In this document: piece after piece, positions 1-7,680 of the stretch
Layout of the letters: each line of letters begins with the position of its first letter
How positions within the stretch are numbered: position 1 is the stretch's first letter
From: Candidatus Riflebacteria bacterium HGW-Riflebacteria-1
Lineage (GTDB): Bacteria; Muiribacteriota; Ozemobacteria; Ozemobacterales; Ozemobacteraceae
NCBI GenBank assembly: GCA_002839445.1
Contig: PGYB01000024.1
Span: 38,164-102,163 of the forward strand
Direction of reading: 5' to 3'
Length of the DNA stretch: 64,000 nt
Made by a program: the position numbers and the translations under genes
Notes under the pieces: model-generated
Database searches by the model: none
Told to the model about the DNA's origin: nothing
What the model saw: only the letters and a program-made list of their open reading frames with translations

Positions 1-581
1 GAATGAACCAGGCTCAATTGATCGCTCGTTATCTGGAGATGGAGTTTCATTTCCATGCGGCCATATGCCTCAAGGAAGAACGCTATGGTGATGCTATTCT
101 GACACGTTTGCCACACCGCCTGATCAAGGCAGGTCCGCTGCCGAAACCCGCCGGGAAACCTCACCTGGAATCACGGGGGGCGCTTTGGGTTGCCATTGAC
201 CTGCACGGCAAAGAACTCCAGATCCTCAACACCCATCTAGGTCTGGACCAGCGTGAACGCATGGCACAAGTGGAAGCATTGCTCGGTCGCGACTGGCTAA
301 CACACGAACAGTGCCGCGGACCTGTGATTCTGTGCGGCGACTTCAACGCACTGCCTTCGTCGCCGGTGTACCGCCGACTCTCCCGTCGACTCAGAGACGT
401 TCAGGCCGAGGCGCAAGACCACCGGCCCAAAAGCACCTTTTTCGGGCGCTTTCCGACCTTGCGAATTGACCACATCTTTATCAGCCCGGGAATTGAAGTG
501 ATCAGCGTCGAAGTCCCCAGCTCTGAACTGGCACGCCTCGCCTCCGATCATTTGCCCCTGGTTACAGAGATACGCATGTAA
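1..581 (+). CDS. Endonuclease/exonuclease/phosphatase family protein, 3' part
   Basis: The gene enters from the left edge, so only its C-terminal ~192 residues are seen, in frame 3. The visible part carries the family's metal-dependent phosphoesterase motifs in the right order: NTHL (codons 76-79 counted from base 3), GDFNALP (112-118), RIDHIF (154-159) and SDHLPLV (181-187). The GDFN Asp/Asn and the final SDH His are the catalytic core of DNase I/exonuclease III/inositol phosphatase-like enzymes. The family acts on DNA, RNA or phospholipid/inositol phosphates, and the substrate cannot be told from this fragment. The ATG at base 3 is not necessarily the start, since the family is usually ~230-280 residues and the first strands and the metal-binding Glu are missing. 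The family assignment is firm, the function open. Confidence 0.85.
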   Translation, partial: MNQAQLIARYLEMEFHFHAAICLKEERYGDAILTRLPHRLIKAGPLPKPAGKPHLESRGALWVAIDLHGKELQILNTHLGLDQRERMAQVEALLGRDWLTHEQCRGPVILCGDFNALPSSPVYRRLSRRLRDVQAEAQDHRPKSTFFGRFPTLRIDHIFISPGIEVISVEVPSSELARLASDHLPLVTEIRM

Positions 582-593
582 ATCGATTTGAAT

Positions 594-1559
594 TCAATGA
601 CAAATGCTGATAGTCCGAATAAAATTCCCTTTGATTACATGGCAATGGTCAACAATCGCAAATCCTTCTGAAATAAGGGCTTTATCCATATCTTCAAATG
701 TTATTATTACGAGTTTGTCTGCAATTCGTCGAGCTGTTTTAATAATATCACACTGTTTTTCCAACGTAATTGGAGTGAATAGTCCGTATGGAATATCGAC
801 AATTGCAACATCAAAGTGTTCTTTTATCTCGTGCATGTCTCCATTTGTGATAACATTTTCGTATCCAAAAAAGGCTAAATTTTCTTCTGCTTTTCTGGCA
901 ATGAGCGAATTTATTTCATATCCCTTAACATTTATCTGCATTGAAATTGCTTCAATCACAACGGTACCAACACCACAGCAAGGATCAATAAGCGTACAAT
1001 TTAACTCATCACCAACCGCAATATTCACAAGAGCCTTTGCTGCTCTTGTTTTCAGAGAATGACTATTGCTATTTGGTTTCTTATTACGCTCCTGCCAATG
1101 ATTATCATTTTTTTCAAGCTCGCCAAAAATCCATTGCCCATGAACCTTTGTGGCACCTAACATTATTTTTGGATTCACCATATCTACCGACCCATCAATC
1201 GACCTGCCAAGTTCCCCTACACTACTGATCCATTCATCATAGCCAAGTTCGCTATCTTCGATTTTAAAATAAACAAACTTGAAATCATTATAGGCCACTT
1301 TATTATTTTGGAGCTTGCCCATCAACTCTTCCAAAGAATCAGCACAATACATCACTGACACACGATGCTTAATATATGGGCTTCTGGAAGGGTTTATTTT
1401 CTTTTCAGAGAAGAAATATTTTTCCTCTATTTCTTTATGGAACAAACATTTCATTTCCAATTGGCATAAGCCTTTTTCTATAAAAGGATAGTTTATTACA
1501 TAGAGGTAACCTTTTAATACATTTCCAGCCAACATGGACTCCCTGTTATTCATCATCAT
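594..1559 (-). CDS. TRM11-like SAM-dependent RNA/DNA methyltransferase
   Basis: The C-terminal half has a Rossmann methyltransferase core: motif I as IDPCCGVGT (Asp at about residue 192) for S-adenosylmethionine binding, and a DIPYG motif (255-259) in the place of the catalytic D/N-PPY loop of amino-methyltransferases. This pattern is typical of the UPF0020/TRM11 group, which makes N2-methylguanosine in tRNA, so a tRNA or rRNA target is likely but not proven. The N-terminal half has no motif I recognise. The reading frame stays open upstream to a TTG at 1664, but those extra 35 codons look like a transposase remnant, so I start at the ATG triplet at 1559. The ATG at 1535, after AACAGGGAG, is an equal candidate. 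The gene is clearly more AT-rich than its neighbours, which suggests transfer. It converges on the gene before it. Confidence 0.7.
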   Translation of the reverse strand: MMMNNRESMLAGNVLKGYLYVINYPFIEKGLCQLEMKCLFHKEIEEKYFFSEKKINPSRSPYIKHRVSVMYCADSLEELMGKLQNNKVAYNDFKFVYFKIEDSELGYDEWISSVGELGRSIDGSVDMVNPKIMLGATKVHGQWIFGELEKNDNHWQERNKKPNSNSHSLKTRAAKALVNIAVGDELNCTLIDPCCGVGTVVIEAISMQINVKGYEINSLIARKAEENLAFFGYENVITNGDMHEIKEHFDVAIVDIPYGLFTPITLEKQCDIIKTARRIADKLVIITFEDMDKALISEGFAIVDHCHVIKGNFIRTISICH

Positions 1560-1673
1560 CAGAGCTGGATTCGAGCAGCTCTTCTTCCAGCGACACAGAA
1601 CATTGTAGCTTATACCCAGATTTTTAGCCACCTCCGCGATGCTATGGCCATGTTCCGCTATCAATTTTATATC
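1560..1673 (-). pseudogene. Remnant of IS3-type transposase OrfA (helix-turn-helix)
   Basis: Read on the minus strand after an in-frame TAA at 1676-1674, this gives KLIAEHGHSIAEVAKNLGIS followed by a Tyr-Asn-Val-Leu-Cys-Arg-Trp-Lys-Lys stretch. That is the helix-turn-helix signature of IS3-family OrfA proteins (E-G-x-S-V-A-E-V-A-R-x-L-G-I, then L-x-x-W). The rest of the transposase is absent and the frame runs directly into the methyltransferase gene. A GTGGACACCGAG stretch at about 1678-1689 (minus strand) could be part of an element end, but no partner inverted repeat is visible. It is best read as a scar of an insertion-sequence event that brought in or disturbed the methyltransferase. Confidence 0.65.
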
Positions 1674-1681
1674 TTAACTCG

Positions 1682-1969
1682 GTGTCCACAACTACTCTAC
1701 CACTCCAAACTGCCCTTGCCCCCAGAAGATCTTCTTTTGGAATACAATCCCAGTTAAAGCTATCGGGACGAAAAAACAAGAAGCGTGTAGTGATTTGTAA
1801 GCATTTTCCTTGTGTTAATCAAGGATTTCACTTTCCTTTCTCAGATCATAAAATACAGGTGTGGCGGAATATTATTGCCGTTTCTGGAGTTCTGGTTGCT
1901 CTGGGATGCTTTATTTATGGGATGCCCATGCTGTTTTGGAAAATGAAAAAACGGGAGATAGAAAATTAA
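1682..1969 (+). CDS. Small single-TM protein, copy 1 of a diverged duplicate
   Basis: This 95-codon frame has a hydrophobic segment IIAVSGVLVALGCFIYG at residues ~64-80 followed by a basic tail (WKMKKREIEN). From 1771 to its stop it is closely matched by 6006-6204, upstream of the N-ATPase operon. The part before 1771 has no counterpart and no convincing ribosome-binding site, so the true N-terminus is unknown. Because the second copy is frameshifted, this copy is the better guide to the ancestral reading frame. I do not recognise the family. It could be a real small membrane protein or itself a fragment. It precedes the PRC-barrel gene by ~70 bases. Confidence 0.35.
   Translation: MSTTTLPLQTALAPRRSSFGIQSQLKLSGRKNKKRVVICKHFPCVNQGFHFPFSDHKIQVWRNIIAVSGVLVALGCFIYGMPMLFWKMKKREIEN
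1771..1969 (+). repeat. Diverged direct repeat R1, copy 1
   Basis: This ~199-base block begins with aaaaaacaagaagcg and ends at gagatagaaaat. It is repeated in the same orientation at 6006-6204 with scattered substitutions and one extra G (tatgggatg here, tatggggatg there). It covers the C-terminal part of the small membrane ORF. Confidence 0.85.
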
Positions 1970-2037
1970 ACCAGAAGAATTGCGTTAAGGTCGAAAAAAT
2001 CAAAAAGATTAATGTAAAAAACGAAAGGATCATTAAC

Positions 2038-2814
2038 ATGTTATACAAAGCCCAGGCACTCATCGGTTACACACTTAAAGGAATCGACGGGGAATTCGGA
2101 ACTGTAAAAGAATTCTACTTCGATGATCAGCACTGGACCATTCGTTATCTGATTGCCGAAACCGGAACCTGGCTCGCCGACAGGCAGGTGCTGATCTCTC
2201 CGTATGCGTTGACTGACGTGAACATTGTAGAACGGCACATCAACGTTAACTTGACCAAAGAACAGATTGAAGGCAGTCCGGCTATAAGCAATGACAAGCC
2301 CGTCTCACAACAATTTGAGGATAATTACTACAAGCATTATGGATGGCCAATATACTATGGCGGCTCTTCAATGTGGGGGTGGGGAGCTTATCCTTACGTT
2401 CCGACTGACCGGAAAGAAACGCAAGAACCGAATCATCACGAGAAAAGATGGAATCCTAGTTTGCGAAGCACAAAGGACGTGAGCACATATTATATTCAGG
2501 CCAGCGATGGCGAAATTGGCCATGTCGAGGATTTCATCATCGACGACGAGGCCTGGGCGATTCGTTACATGGTGGTCGATACGAAAAACTGGTGGCCTGG
2601 AAAAAGGGTTCTTGTCGCAACGCAATGGATCGACCGCATCAGTTGGAGTGAAGCAAAAGTTTTCGTTAAACTTTCCCTCGAAACTATTAAGCAGTCACCG
2701 GCATACACTGATGAATTCCTGCTGACCCGTGATTACGAGACCCAGCTCCATAAGCATTACAAACGACCAGGCTACTGGACCGATGAGCCGGCTGCCAGGG
2801 AACACTCAAGTTGA
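2038..2814 (+). CDS. PRC-barrel domain protein (two PRC repeats)
   Basis: This 258-residue protein contains two related ~90-residue units: residues ~1-100 beginning MLYKAQALIGYTLKGIDGEFG, and ~150-245 with ASDGEIGHVEDFIIDDEAWA. Both carry the PRC-barrel signature (G-x-x-G-x-V-x-D-F-x-x-D-D-x-x-W-x-I-R-Y) seen in photosynthetic reaction centre subunit H and in RimM. Free-standing two-PRC proteins of this kind occur in many environmental bacteria, with no established biochemical role; they are often near stress genes. The start at 2038 is chosen because GAAAGGATC lies at proper spacing and the product begins like its relatives, although the frame is open back to 1861. No signal peptide. A 43-base piece of this gene (2443-2485) recurs at 5947-5989. 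Confidence 0.85.
   Translation: MLYKAQALIGYTLKGIDGEFGTVKEFYFDDQHWTIRYLIAETGTWLADRQVLISPYALTDVNIVERHINVNLTKEQIEGSPAISNDKPVSQQFEDNYYKHYGWPIYYGGSSMWGWGAYPYVPTDRKETQEPNHHEKRWNPSLRSTKDVSTYYIQASDGEIGHVEDFIIDDEAWAIRYMVVDTKNWWPGKRVLVATQWIDRISWSEAKVFVKLSLETIKQSPAYTDEFLLTRDYETQLHKHYKRPGYWTDEPAAREHSS
2443..2485 (+). repeat. Short repeat R2, copy 1 (inside PRC-barrel gene)
   Basis: The segment aaaagatggaatcc ... gcacaaaggacgtgagca lies inside the second half of the PRC-barrel gene and is repeated almost exactly at 5947-5989. There it no longer belongs to a PRC gene, so that copy is a fragment. Confidence 0.85.
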
Positions 2815-2890
2815 AGCAACCATAACAAACAAAGCAGTTCCGCGAAATCGCTGGCAACAGACGTTTAAACCAGCGCTGAAAGGATACCAG

Positions 2891-3240
2891 ATGCTTGCAC
2901 CCAACAAAACAAAACTTGTGTGTAAGATAGGGCGTTATCCGAATCGACAGAGATCATGCTGCAAATGCTAAATGCCGGGATGAACATTGCCCGTCTCAAC
3001 TTCTCGCATGGCGATTTTGCATAGCATAAAACAGCGATAGACAGTCTTCGTCGCGCAGCTCATACTGCCGGCAAACGCTTGACAATCATGGCCGATCTGC
3101 CGGGGCCGAAGATTAGGGTCGGGCAATTGGCGGAAGATCAGATCGAGCTGAAGCGAGATGATGCATTCACTTTGACGACGAATGAAATCATCGGCGACCG
3201 GCAGCTTGAGTTGGGGATCGGGATCCTCGTTCTCTCGTCA
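2891..3240 (+). pseudogene. Pyruvate kinase, N-terminal pseudogene
   Basis: The start is recognisable: an ATG at 2891 after AAAGGATACCAG, then NKTKLVCKIG, which matches the pyruvate kinase opening TKIVCTIG. The frame is then lost by an indel between about 2930 and 2945. In the new frame one reads MLNAGMNIARLNFSHGDF, an in-frame TAG at 3022-3024, then IMADLPGPKIRVGQLAEDQ and similar sequence to about 3240. Those are the conserved substrate-binding (A-R-x-N-F-S-H-G) and D-x-x-G-P-K-I-R motifs of glycolytic pyruvate kinase. The remaining two thirds of the gene are missing. The gene is therefore dead by frameshift, nonsense mutation and truncation, and lies between the PRC-barrel and copper ATPase genes. 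Confidence 0.9.
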
Positions 3241-3261
3241 ATATGGAAGGGATAATTAACC

Positions 3262-3375
3262 ATGCAAAAACATGTAGATGTGGTAATTGCTGTCGCGTGC
3301 AGTGCAGGACTTTCAGCAATTAGTCTAGTCCAGAAAGTCACCGGCAACTACATGAGTAGAGGCATGTATGTCTGA
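3262..3375 (+). CDS. Possible 37-residue membrane peptide coupled to copA
   Basis: A short frame starts at ATG 3262 behind a good Shine-Dalgarno (GGAAGGGAT, ~10 bases upstream) and ends with TGA at 3373-3375, overlapping the first codons of the copper ATPase. The product begins MQKHVDVVIAVACSAGLSAI and has one short hydrophobic stretch containing a single Cys. The overlap suggests translational coupling, since the ATPase ATG itself has only a weak AGAGG before it. I know no family for it. It may be a leader peptide rather than a functional protein. Confidence 0.35.
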   Translation: MQKHVDVVIAVACSAGLSAISLVQKVTGNYMSRGMYV

Positions 3376-5602
3376 AAAAATTAGTCTTGAAGTAATTGGT
3401 ATGTCTTGCACTTCATGCGCGGCAAGCATAGAAAAGGCCTTGAATAAGGTTGATGGTGTGAAAAGCGCCAAAGTTGACTATCCGAGCAAAAAAGCGACTG
3501 TTGAGCTGGCCGAACCTGTGCCGGGCGAAAAACTGATTCAGATAATCAAAGATACTGGTTATGACGCCTTTCTGGCTGATGAATCAGATAAAAAAGCTCA
3601 GATCGAAGAGCAGCACCTTAAGCGCGAGAAAAACAGGCTAATTGCTGCATGGCTAATAACATTGCCACTTACTGTAAAAATGTTTGCGCATATGGGTTTT
3701 GGTTACATGCTTTTTTCTCACAGAGCTGAGCTGCTTATAGACTTGTTTTTCTCTTTCATCGTTATCTTTGTAATTGGCTACCCGGTCATTGTTACAACAA
3801 TTAAGTCCTTCGCAAAACTGTCTTTTTCAATGGACTCTCTTATTGGCATAGGAACAATAGCGGCCTATTCAACCGGACTGCTGAATTACTTTGGCGTCGA
3901 TATCGAAAGCTTTGCAATTGTTGGCGCCATGATTATGGCAATCAATTTTATTGGAAATTACATGAAAGAGCTGGCGACCGGCAGAGCCAGCCAGGCAATA
4001 AAGCAACTGCTTGAGCTGGGAGCAAAAGAAGCGCACCGTCTTTTACCTGACGGCTCAACTGAAGATGTGCCCGTAGATTCTCTGCAGCTGTCAGACATAG
4101 TTCTGGTAAAGCCGGGCGAAAAAATTCCTGTTGATGGGGTGGTTGTCAAAGGTGAGAGTTCCGTCGATGAGTCTATTGCTACCGGTGAATCGATTCCTGT
4201 TGATAAACAGAAAGGTGACGCTGTCATCGGCGCAACAGTAAACCAGCAGGGCGCCTTACAGATCCAGGTTGAAAAGCTGGGCAAAGATACCTTTCTTTCA
4301 CAAATCATCAAAATGGTGGAAGATGCGCAGGGTAGCAAAGTTCCTATTCAAGCTTTTGCTGACCGGGTGACGGCTGTATTCGTGCCAATAGTCATGGCTA
4401 TGGCTGTGTTAACCTTCGCCTTCTGGTTTTTTTTCCCGGACTTTGCTGCCGGCATAGCAGCAAACTTCTCAACAATTATTCCGTGGATCAATCTTGACAG
4501 AGGGAAGATTTCCATGGCATTGTTTGCCTCTATTGCCACGATTGTCATTGCCTGTCCGTGCGCCTTAGGCCTGGCAACTCCCACAGCATTAATGGTTGGC
4601 ATGGGAAAAGGAGCCATGGCTGGTATTTTGATTCGCAATGGTGAAGCGATTCAAACCGCCCAGGAAATTGATACAGTTGTTTTTGATAAAACCGGAACCA
4701 TAACAGAAGGCAAACCTACGGTTCGCTCAATAAATATCCATGATCATGATTATGAACAGGAGTTTTTACAGGTCTTGAGTTCGGTAGAAGCCTCGTCTGA
4801 ACACCCGCTGGCAAAAGCAATCACTGATTATGCTGCTGAGCAGAACATAAAAGCGGTAAATGTTGAGAAATTTCAGGCTCTAAGCGGCAAAGGGCTGGAG
4901 GCTCTGGTTAAGGGCAGAAAAATCCATGTCGGCAGTCCAAAATACTTCGGCACTTTAGACATTGATTTTTCTGTTATGGCAGAATTGATTCAAGCAGAAC
5001 AAGAAAAAGGACATACCGTAATACTACTGGCAGACACTGAGCAGTTCAAGGGTTATGTAGCGATAGCTGATGCTGTAAAAGTCGATTCAAAGACAGCACT
5101 GTCTGATCTCCATGCTTTGGGCATAAAAACCATCATGCTGACTGGCGACAATCGCAGAGCCGCGCAGGCCATTGCTGCTGAAGTCGGTATAGACAAAGTT
5201 GAAGCAGAACTATTGCCCGAAGACAAAATTGCGGTGGTCAAACGCTTGCAGGCAGAAGGCAGTATTGTCGCCATGGTGGGTGATGGAATCAATGATGCTC
5301 CGTCGCTCAAGCAGGCGAATGTCGGAATTTCGATTGGAACAGGGACTGATATTGCTATAGAAGCAGCTGATATTACTCTGGTATCAGGAAGTCTTAGCGG
5401 CGTCGTTAAAGCCATTCGTTTGTCGAAAGCAACCTTTAGAAAAATCAGGCAAAATTTGTTCTGGGCCTTCTTCTACAATGTAGTGGCCATTCCGCTGGCA
5501 GTCTTCGGACTTTTACACCCAGTCATCGCTGAGCTTGCCATGGCATTTAGCTCTGTAAATGTTGTTGTAAATTCTCTTCGCCTGAAAAGGGAAAAAATTT
5601 AA
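3368..5602 (+). CDS. copA: Copper-translocating P1B-type ATPase
   Basis: The 744-residue protein exports monovalent copper (or silver) across the inner membrane using ATP. An N-terminal heavy-metal-associated domain has GMSCTSC (Cys14, Cys17). Then come the eight expected membrane segments, the actuator loop with TGES, the CPC ion-binding motif in transmembrane helix 6 (396-398), the phosphorylation site DKTGT (Asp440), the SEHPL nucleotide-binding motif and the hinge GDGIND (638-643). The last two helices carry YN..AIPLA and MAFSSVNVVVNSLRL, the Cu+-specific P1B-1 signature, so copper is better supported than zinc or cadmium. Length is normal for a one-HMA enzyme. No CueR- or CsoR-like regulator is adjacent. 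The gene may be translated together with the small upstream ORF. Confidence 0.95.
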   Translation: MSEKISLEVIGMSCTSCAASIEKALNKVDGVKSAKVDYPSKKATVELAEPVPGEKLIQIIKDTGYDAFLADESDKKAQIEEQHLKREKNRLIAAWLITLPLTVKMFAHMGFGYMLFSHRAELLIDLFFSFIVIFVIGYPVIVTTIKSFAKLSFSMDSLIGIGTIAAYSTGLLNYFGVDIESFAIVGAMIMAINFIGNYMKELATGRASQAIKQLLELGAKEAHRLLPDGSTEDVPVDSLQLSDIVLVKPGEKIPVDGVVVKGESSVDESIATGESIPVDKQKGDAVIGATVNQQGALQIQVEKLGKDTFLSQIIKMVEDAQGSKVPIQAFADRVTAVFVPIVMAMAVLTFAFWFFFPDFAAGIAANFSTIIPWINLDRGKISMALFASIATIVIACPCALGLATPTALMVGMGKGAMAGILIRNGEAIQTAQEIDTVVFDKTGTITEGKPTVRSINIHDHDYEQEFLQVLSSVEASSEHPLAKAITDYAAEQNIKAVNVEKFQALSGKGLEALVKGRKIHVGSPKYFGTLDIDFSVMAELIQAEQEKGHTVILLADTEQFKGYVAIADAVKVDSKTALSDLHALGIKTIMLTGDNRRAAQAIAAEVGIDKVEAELLPEDKIAVVKRLQAEGSIVAMVGDGINDAPSLKQANVGISIGTGTDIAIEAADITLVSGSLSGVVKAIRLSKATFRKIRQNLFWAFFYNVVAIPLAVFGLLHPVIAELAMAFSSVNVVVNSLRLKREKI

Positions 5603-5743
5603 TTGTTTTTATTCCTTACAATTGGAGAAATAGTAGAAAAGCTTTGATTATTAGCCAGGTAATATTTTTTTCATACGTGACAAAGCTCTCCTGGAAGCGG
5701 TAATTAATACCACCACCCCAGTCGTAAACCGAGTGATAATTTA

Positions 5744-5947
5744 TTATTTGTTATCAGGCTTCATCATAAGCGCAACGCTGATTCCCATAATGAATCCTGC
5801 TGCTGTCGTAAGAAACAGCAGAATGATGCCTGACATTTCTCCGCTCATCCAGAGAAATCGCACTGGCCAGGATGATTGGTTCTTCACAACAATCGCTGTC
5901 GAAGCAATGACCATCAACACAAGCAACACAAGTTTTAATGTTTTCAA
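5744..5947 (-). CDS. LapA-domain (DUF1049) small inner-membrane protein, disturbed start
   Basis: Two hydrophobic helices flank a conserved middle: LKLVLLVLMVIASTAIVVKN at the N-terminus, then WPVRFLWMSGEMSG, then a second helix ILLFLTTAAGFIMGISVAL and a short basic tail. This is the pattern of LapA/DUF1049 proteins, small membrane proteins linked in some bacteria to lipopolysaccharide assembly. The frame is open to 6007, but everything upstream of ~5947 is the antisense of a PRC-barrel gene fragment (repeat R2). The native start was probably lost at that junction, and a TTG at 5947 is the best remaining start codon. Whether it is still expressed is doubtful. It points away from the N-ATPase operon. 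Confidence 0.55.
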   Translation of the reverse strand: MKTLKLVLLVLMVIASTAIVVKNQSSWPVRFLWMSGEMSGIILLFLTTAAGFIMGISVALMMKPDNK

Positions 5948-5989
5948 AAAGATGGAATCCCAGGTTGCGAAGCACAAAGGACGTGAGCA
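5947..5989 (+). repeat. Short repeat R2, copy 2 (PRC-barrel gene fragment)
   Basis: Nearly exact copy of 2443-2485 cut off on both sides. Right after it (from 6006) comes repeat R1 copy 2. In the first locus the order is R1 then R2, ~470 bases apart; here it is R2 then R1, only 16 bases apart. Confidence 0.85.
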
Positions 5990-6005
5990 TTGCTTTTGTG
6001 AAGGC

Positions 6006-6204
6006 AAAAAACAAGAATCGCGTAGTGATTTGTCAGCATTTTCCTTGTGTTAACCAAGGATTTTACTTTCCTTTCGCGGACTATAAAATACGGGTATGGC
6101 AAAACATTATTGCCGTTTCTGGAGTTCTGGTTGCGCTGAGATGCCTTGTTTATGGGGATGCCCGTGCCGTATTGGAAAATGAAAAGACAGGAGATAGAAA
6201 ATAA
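6006..6204 (+). pseudogene. Small single-TM protein, frameshifted copy 2 (repeat R1)
   Basis: Counterpart of 1771-1969. One reads HFPCVNQGFYFPFADYKIR and then the same hydrophobic IIAVSGVLVAL segment, but an extra G after tatggg shifts the frame so the C-terminal membrane end is lost. The terminal AGGAGATAGAAAATAA of this copy now supplies the Shine-Dalgarno for the GTG start of atpD, which directly follows the stop codon. The fragment may therefore persist because the operon depends on it for translation initiation. Confidence 0.7.
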
Positions 6205-7680
6205 GTGAAGCCGGAAATCGCCATCTCTTCAAACTTCGGAACGGTGGATTCAGTGCGCGGCAGCGTCGTAGATATTCGATTTGATGAGCATCTGCCAGCA
6301 ATCTATTCGTTGCTGCACGCGAATGAGGGGAAGATTGCCATCGAGGTCTTAGCCCAGCTCGATGCGCATCACGTTCGGGGAATCGCGCTGACGCCCACCC
6401 AGGGGCTTGCCCGTGGCGCTCGTGTCGATGATACGGGCGGGCCCTTGCAGGCGCCGGTTGGCAAGGGAATTCTCGCGCGAATGTTCGACGTCTTCGGAAA
6501 CGCCATCGACAACCAGGAGATGCCTGTTGATGTGCAATGGCGCTCCGTCCATCAAGTCCCGCCAGCGCTGGTGCGTCGCTCCACCAAGTCTGAGATTTTT
6601 GAAACGGGAATCAAGGTCATTGATGTTCTCGTGCCGCTCGAGCGTGGCGGAAAAGCGGGCCTGTTTGGCGGAGCGGGAGTCGGAAAGACGGTATTGCTCA
6701 CCGAAATGATTCACAACATGATTGGACACCAGGATGGCGTCAGCATCTTTTGTGGTATCGGCGAACGCTGCCGGGAAGGCGAGGAACTTTACCGCGAAAT
6801 GAAGGAAGCCGGTGTTCTGCCGAACATGGTAATGATATTCGGTCAGATGGACGAACCGCCTGGCAGCAGATTTCGAGTGGGACATGCCGCTCTGACGATG
6901 GCCGAATATTTTCGGGACGACGAGCAGCGCGAAGTGCTGCTGCTTATCGATAATATTTTCCGCTTCATTCAGGCCGGCATGGAAGTTTCCGGCCTGATGG
7001 GGCAAATGCCATCACGCCTTGGCTATCAACCGACTATGGGAACGGAATTGTCGCGACTGGAAGAACGCATCGCCAATACCGACACCGGTGCAATAACTTC
7101 CATTCAGGCGGTATATGTGCCGGCGGACGACCTGACCGACCCGGCAGCGGTTCATACCTTTGCCCACCTTTCGGCATCTATCGTTCTTTCGCGCAAACGC
7201 GCAAGTGAAGGGCTATACCCGGCAATCGATCTGCTGCAGTCTAGTTCCAAAATGTCCACGCCCGGTATCGTTGGCGAACGCCACTACCTTCTGGCCCGTG
7301 AAATCAGGCAAACGCTGGCCCAGTATGAAAATCTCAAGGACGTCATCGCCATGCTCGGTCTTGAGCAGTTGTCGCCGGATGACCGCAAGGTGGTAGCCCG
7401 CGCCCGACGACTGGAGCGCTTCTTTACCCAGCCCTTTTTTGCCACCGAGCAGTTTAGCGGCATTAAAGGCAAACTCGTCAGCCTCAAAGACTCGCTCGAT
7501 GGTTGTGAACGCATTCTACACGATGAATTCAAAGACTATCCGGAAAGAAGTCTATACATGATCGGGGCGATTGACGAGGCGCTGAAAAAGCCGGCCCCCG
7601 ACAAACAACAAGACGAAGCCGGGCCCGAAAAGAAACCGCAACCGACAACTGAGAAGGCGGCCGCCACTCATGAATCTTAA
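6205..7680 (+). CDS. atpD: N-ATPase (N1) subunit beta
   Basis: This is the catalytic beta subunit of a rotary ATPase, 491 residues. It shows the Walker A GGAGVGKT (155-162), the catalytic GERxREG glutamate region, Walker B LLLIDN and the FRVGHAALTMAEYF stretch. Compared with housekeeping beta subunits it is shifted in several places, for example IDNIFRFIQAG, and has a charged Lys/Gln/Pro-rich C-terminal tail of ~30 residues. With the gene order D-C-Q-R-B-E-F-A-G it belongs to the laterally spread N-ATPase type, not the F-ATPase. The start is GTG with AGGAG 8 bases upstream inside repeat R1. The stop overlaps the start of atpC. Such ATPases usually coexist with a normal F-ATPase and are thought to pump ions at the cost of ATP. 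Confidence 0.95.
   Translation: MKPEIAISSNFGTVDSVRGSVVDIRFDEHLPAIYSLLHANEGKIAIEVLAQLDAHHVRGIALTPTQGLARGARVDDTGGPLQAPVGKGILARMFDVFGNAIDNQEMPVDVQWRSVHQVPPALVRRSTKSEIFETGIKVIDVLVPLERGGKAGLFGGAGVGKTVLLTEMIHNMIGHQDGVSIFCGIGERCREGEELYREMKEAGVLPNMVMIFGQMDEPPGSRFRVGHAALTMAEYFRDDEQREVLLLIDNIFRFIQAGMEVSGLMGQMPSRLGYQPTMGTELSRLEERIANTDTGAITSIQAVYVPADDLTDPAAVHTFAHLSASIVLSRKRASEGLYPAIDLLQSSSKMSTPGIVGERHYLLAREIRQTLAQYENLKDVIAMLGLEQLSPDDRKVVARARRLERFFTQPFFATEQFSGIKGKLVSLKDSLDGCERILHDEFKDYPERSLYMIGAIDEALKKPAPDKQQDEAGPEKKPQPTTEKAAATHES

Noticed and set aside
5733..6053. 106-codon plus-strand ORF across the LapA gene and repeat R2
   Set aside because: It is antisense to the recognisable LapA-domain protein and ends in repeat sequence.
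6349..7005. 218-codon minus-strand ORF opposite atpD
   Set aside because: Antisense shadow of the beta subunit gene in G+C-rich sequence.
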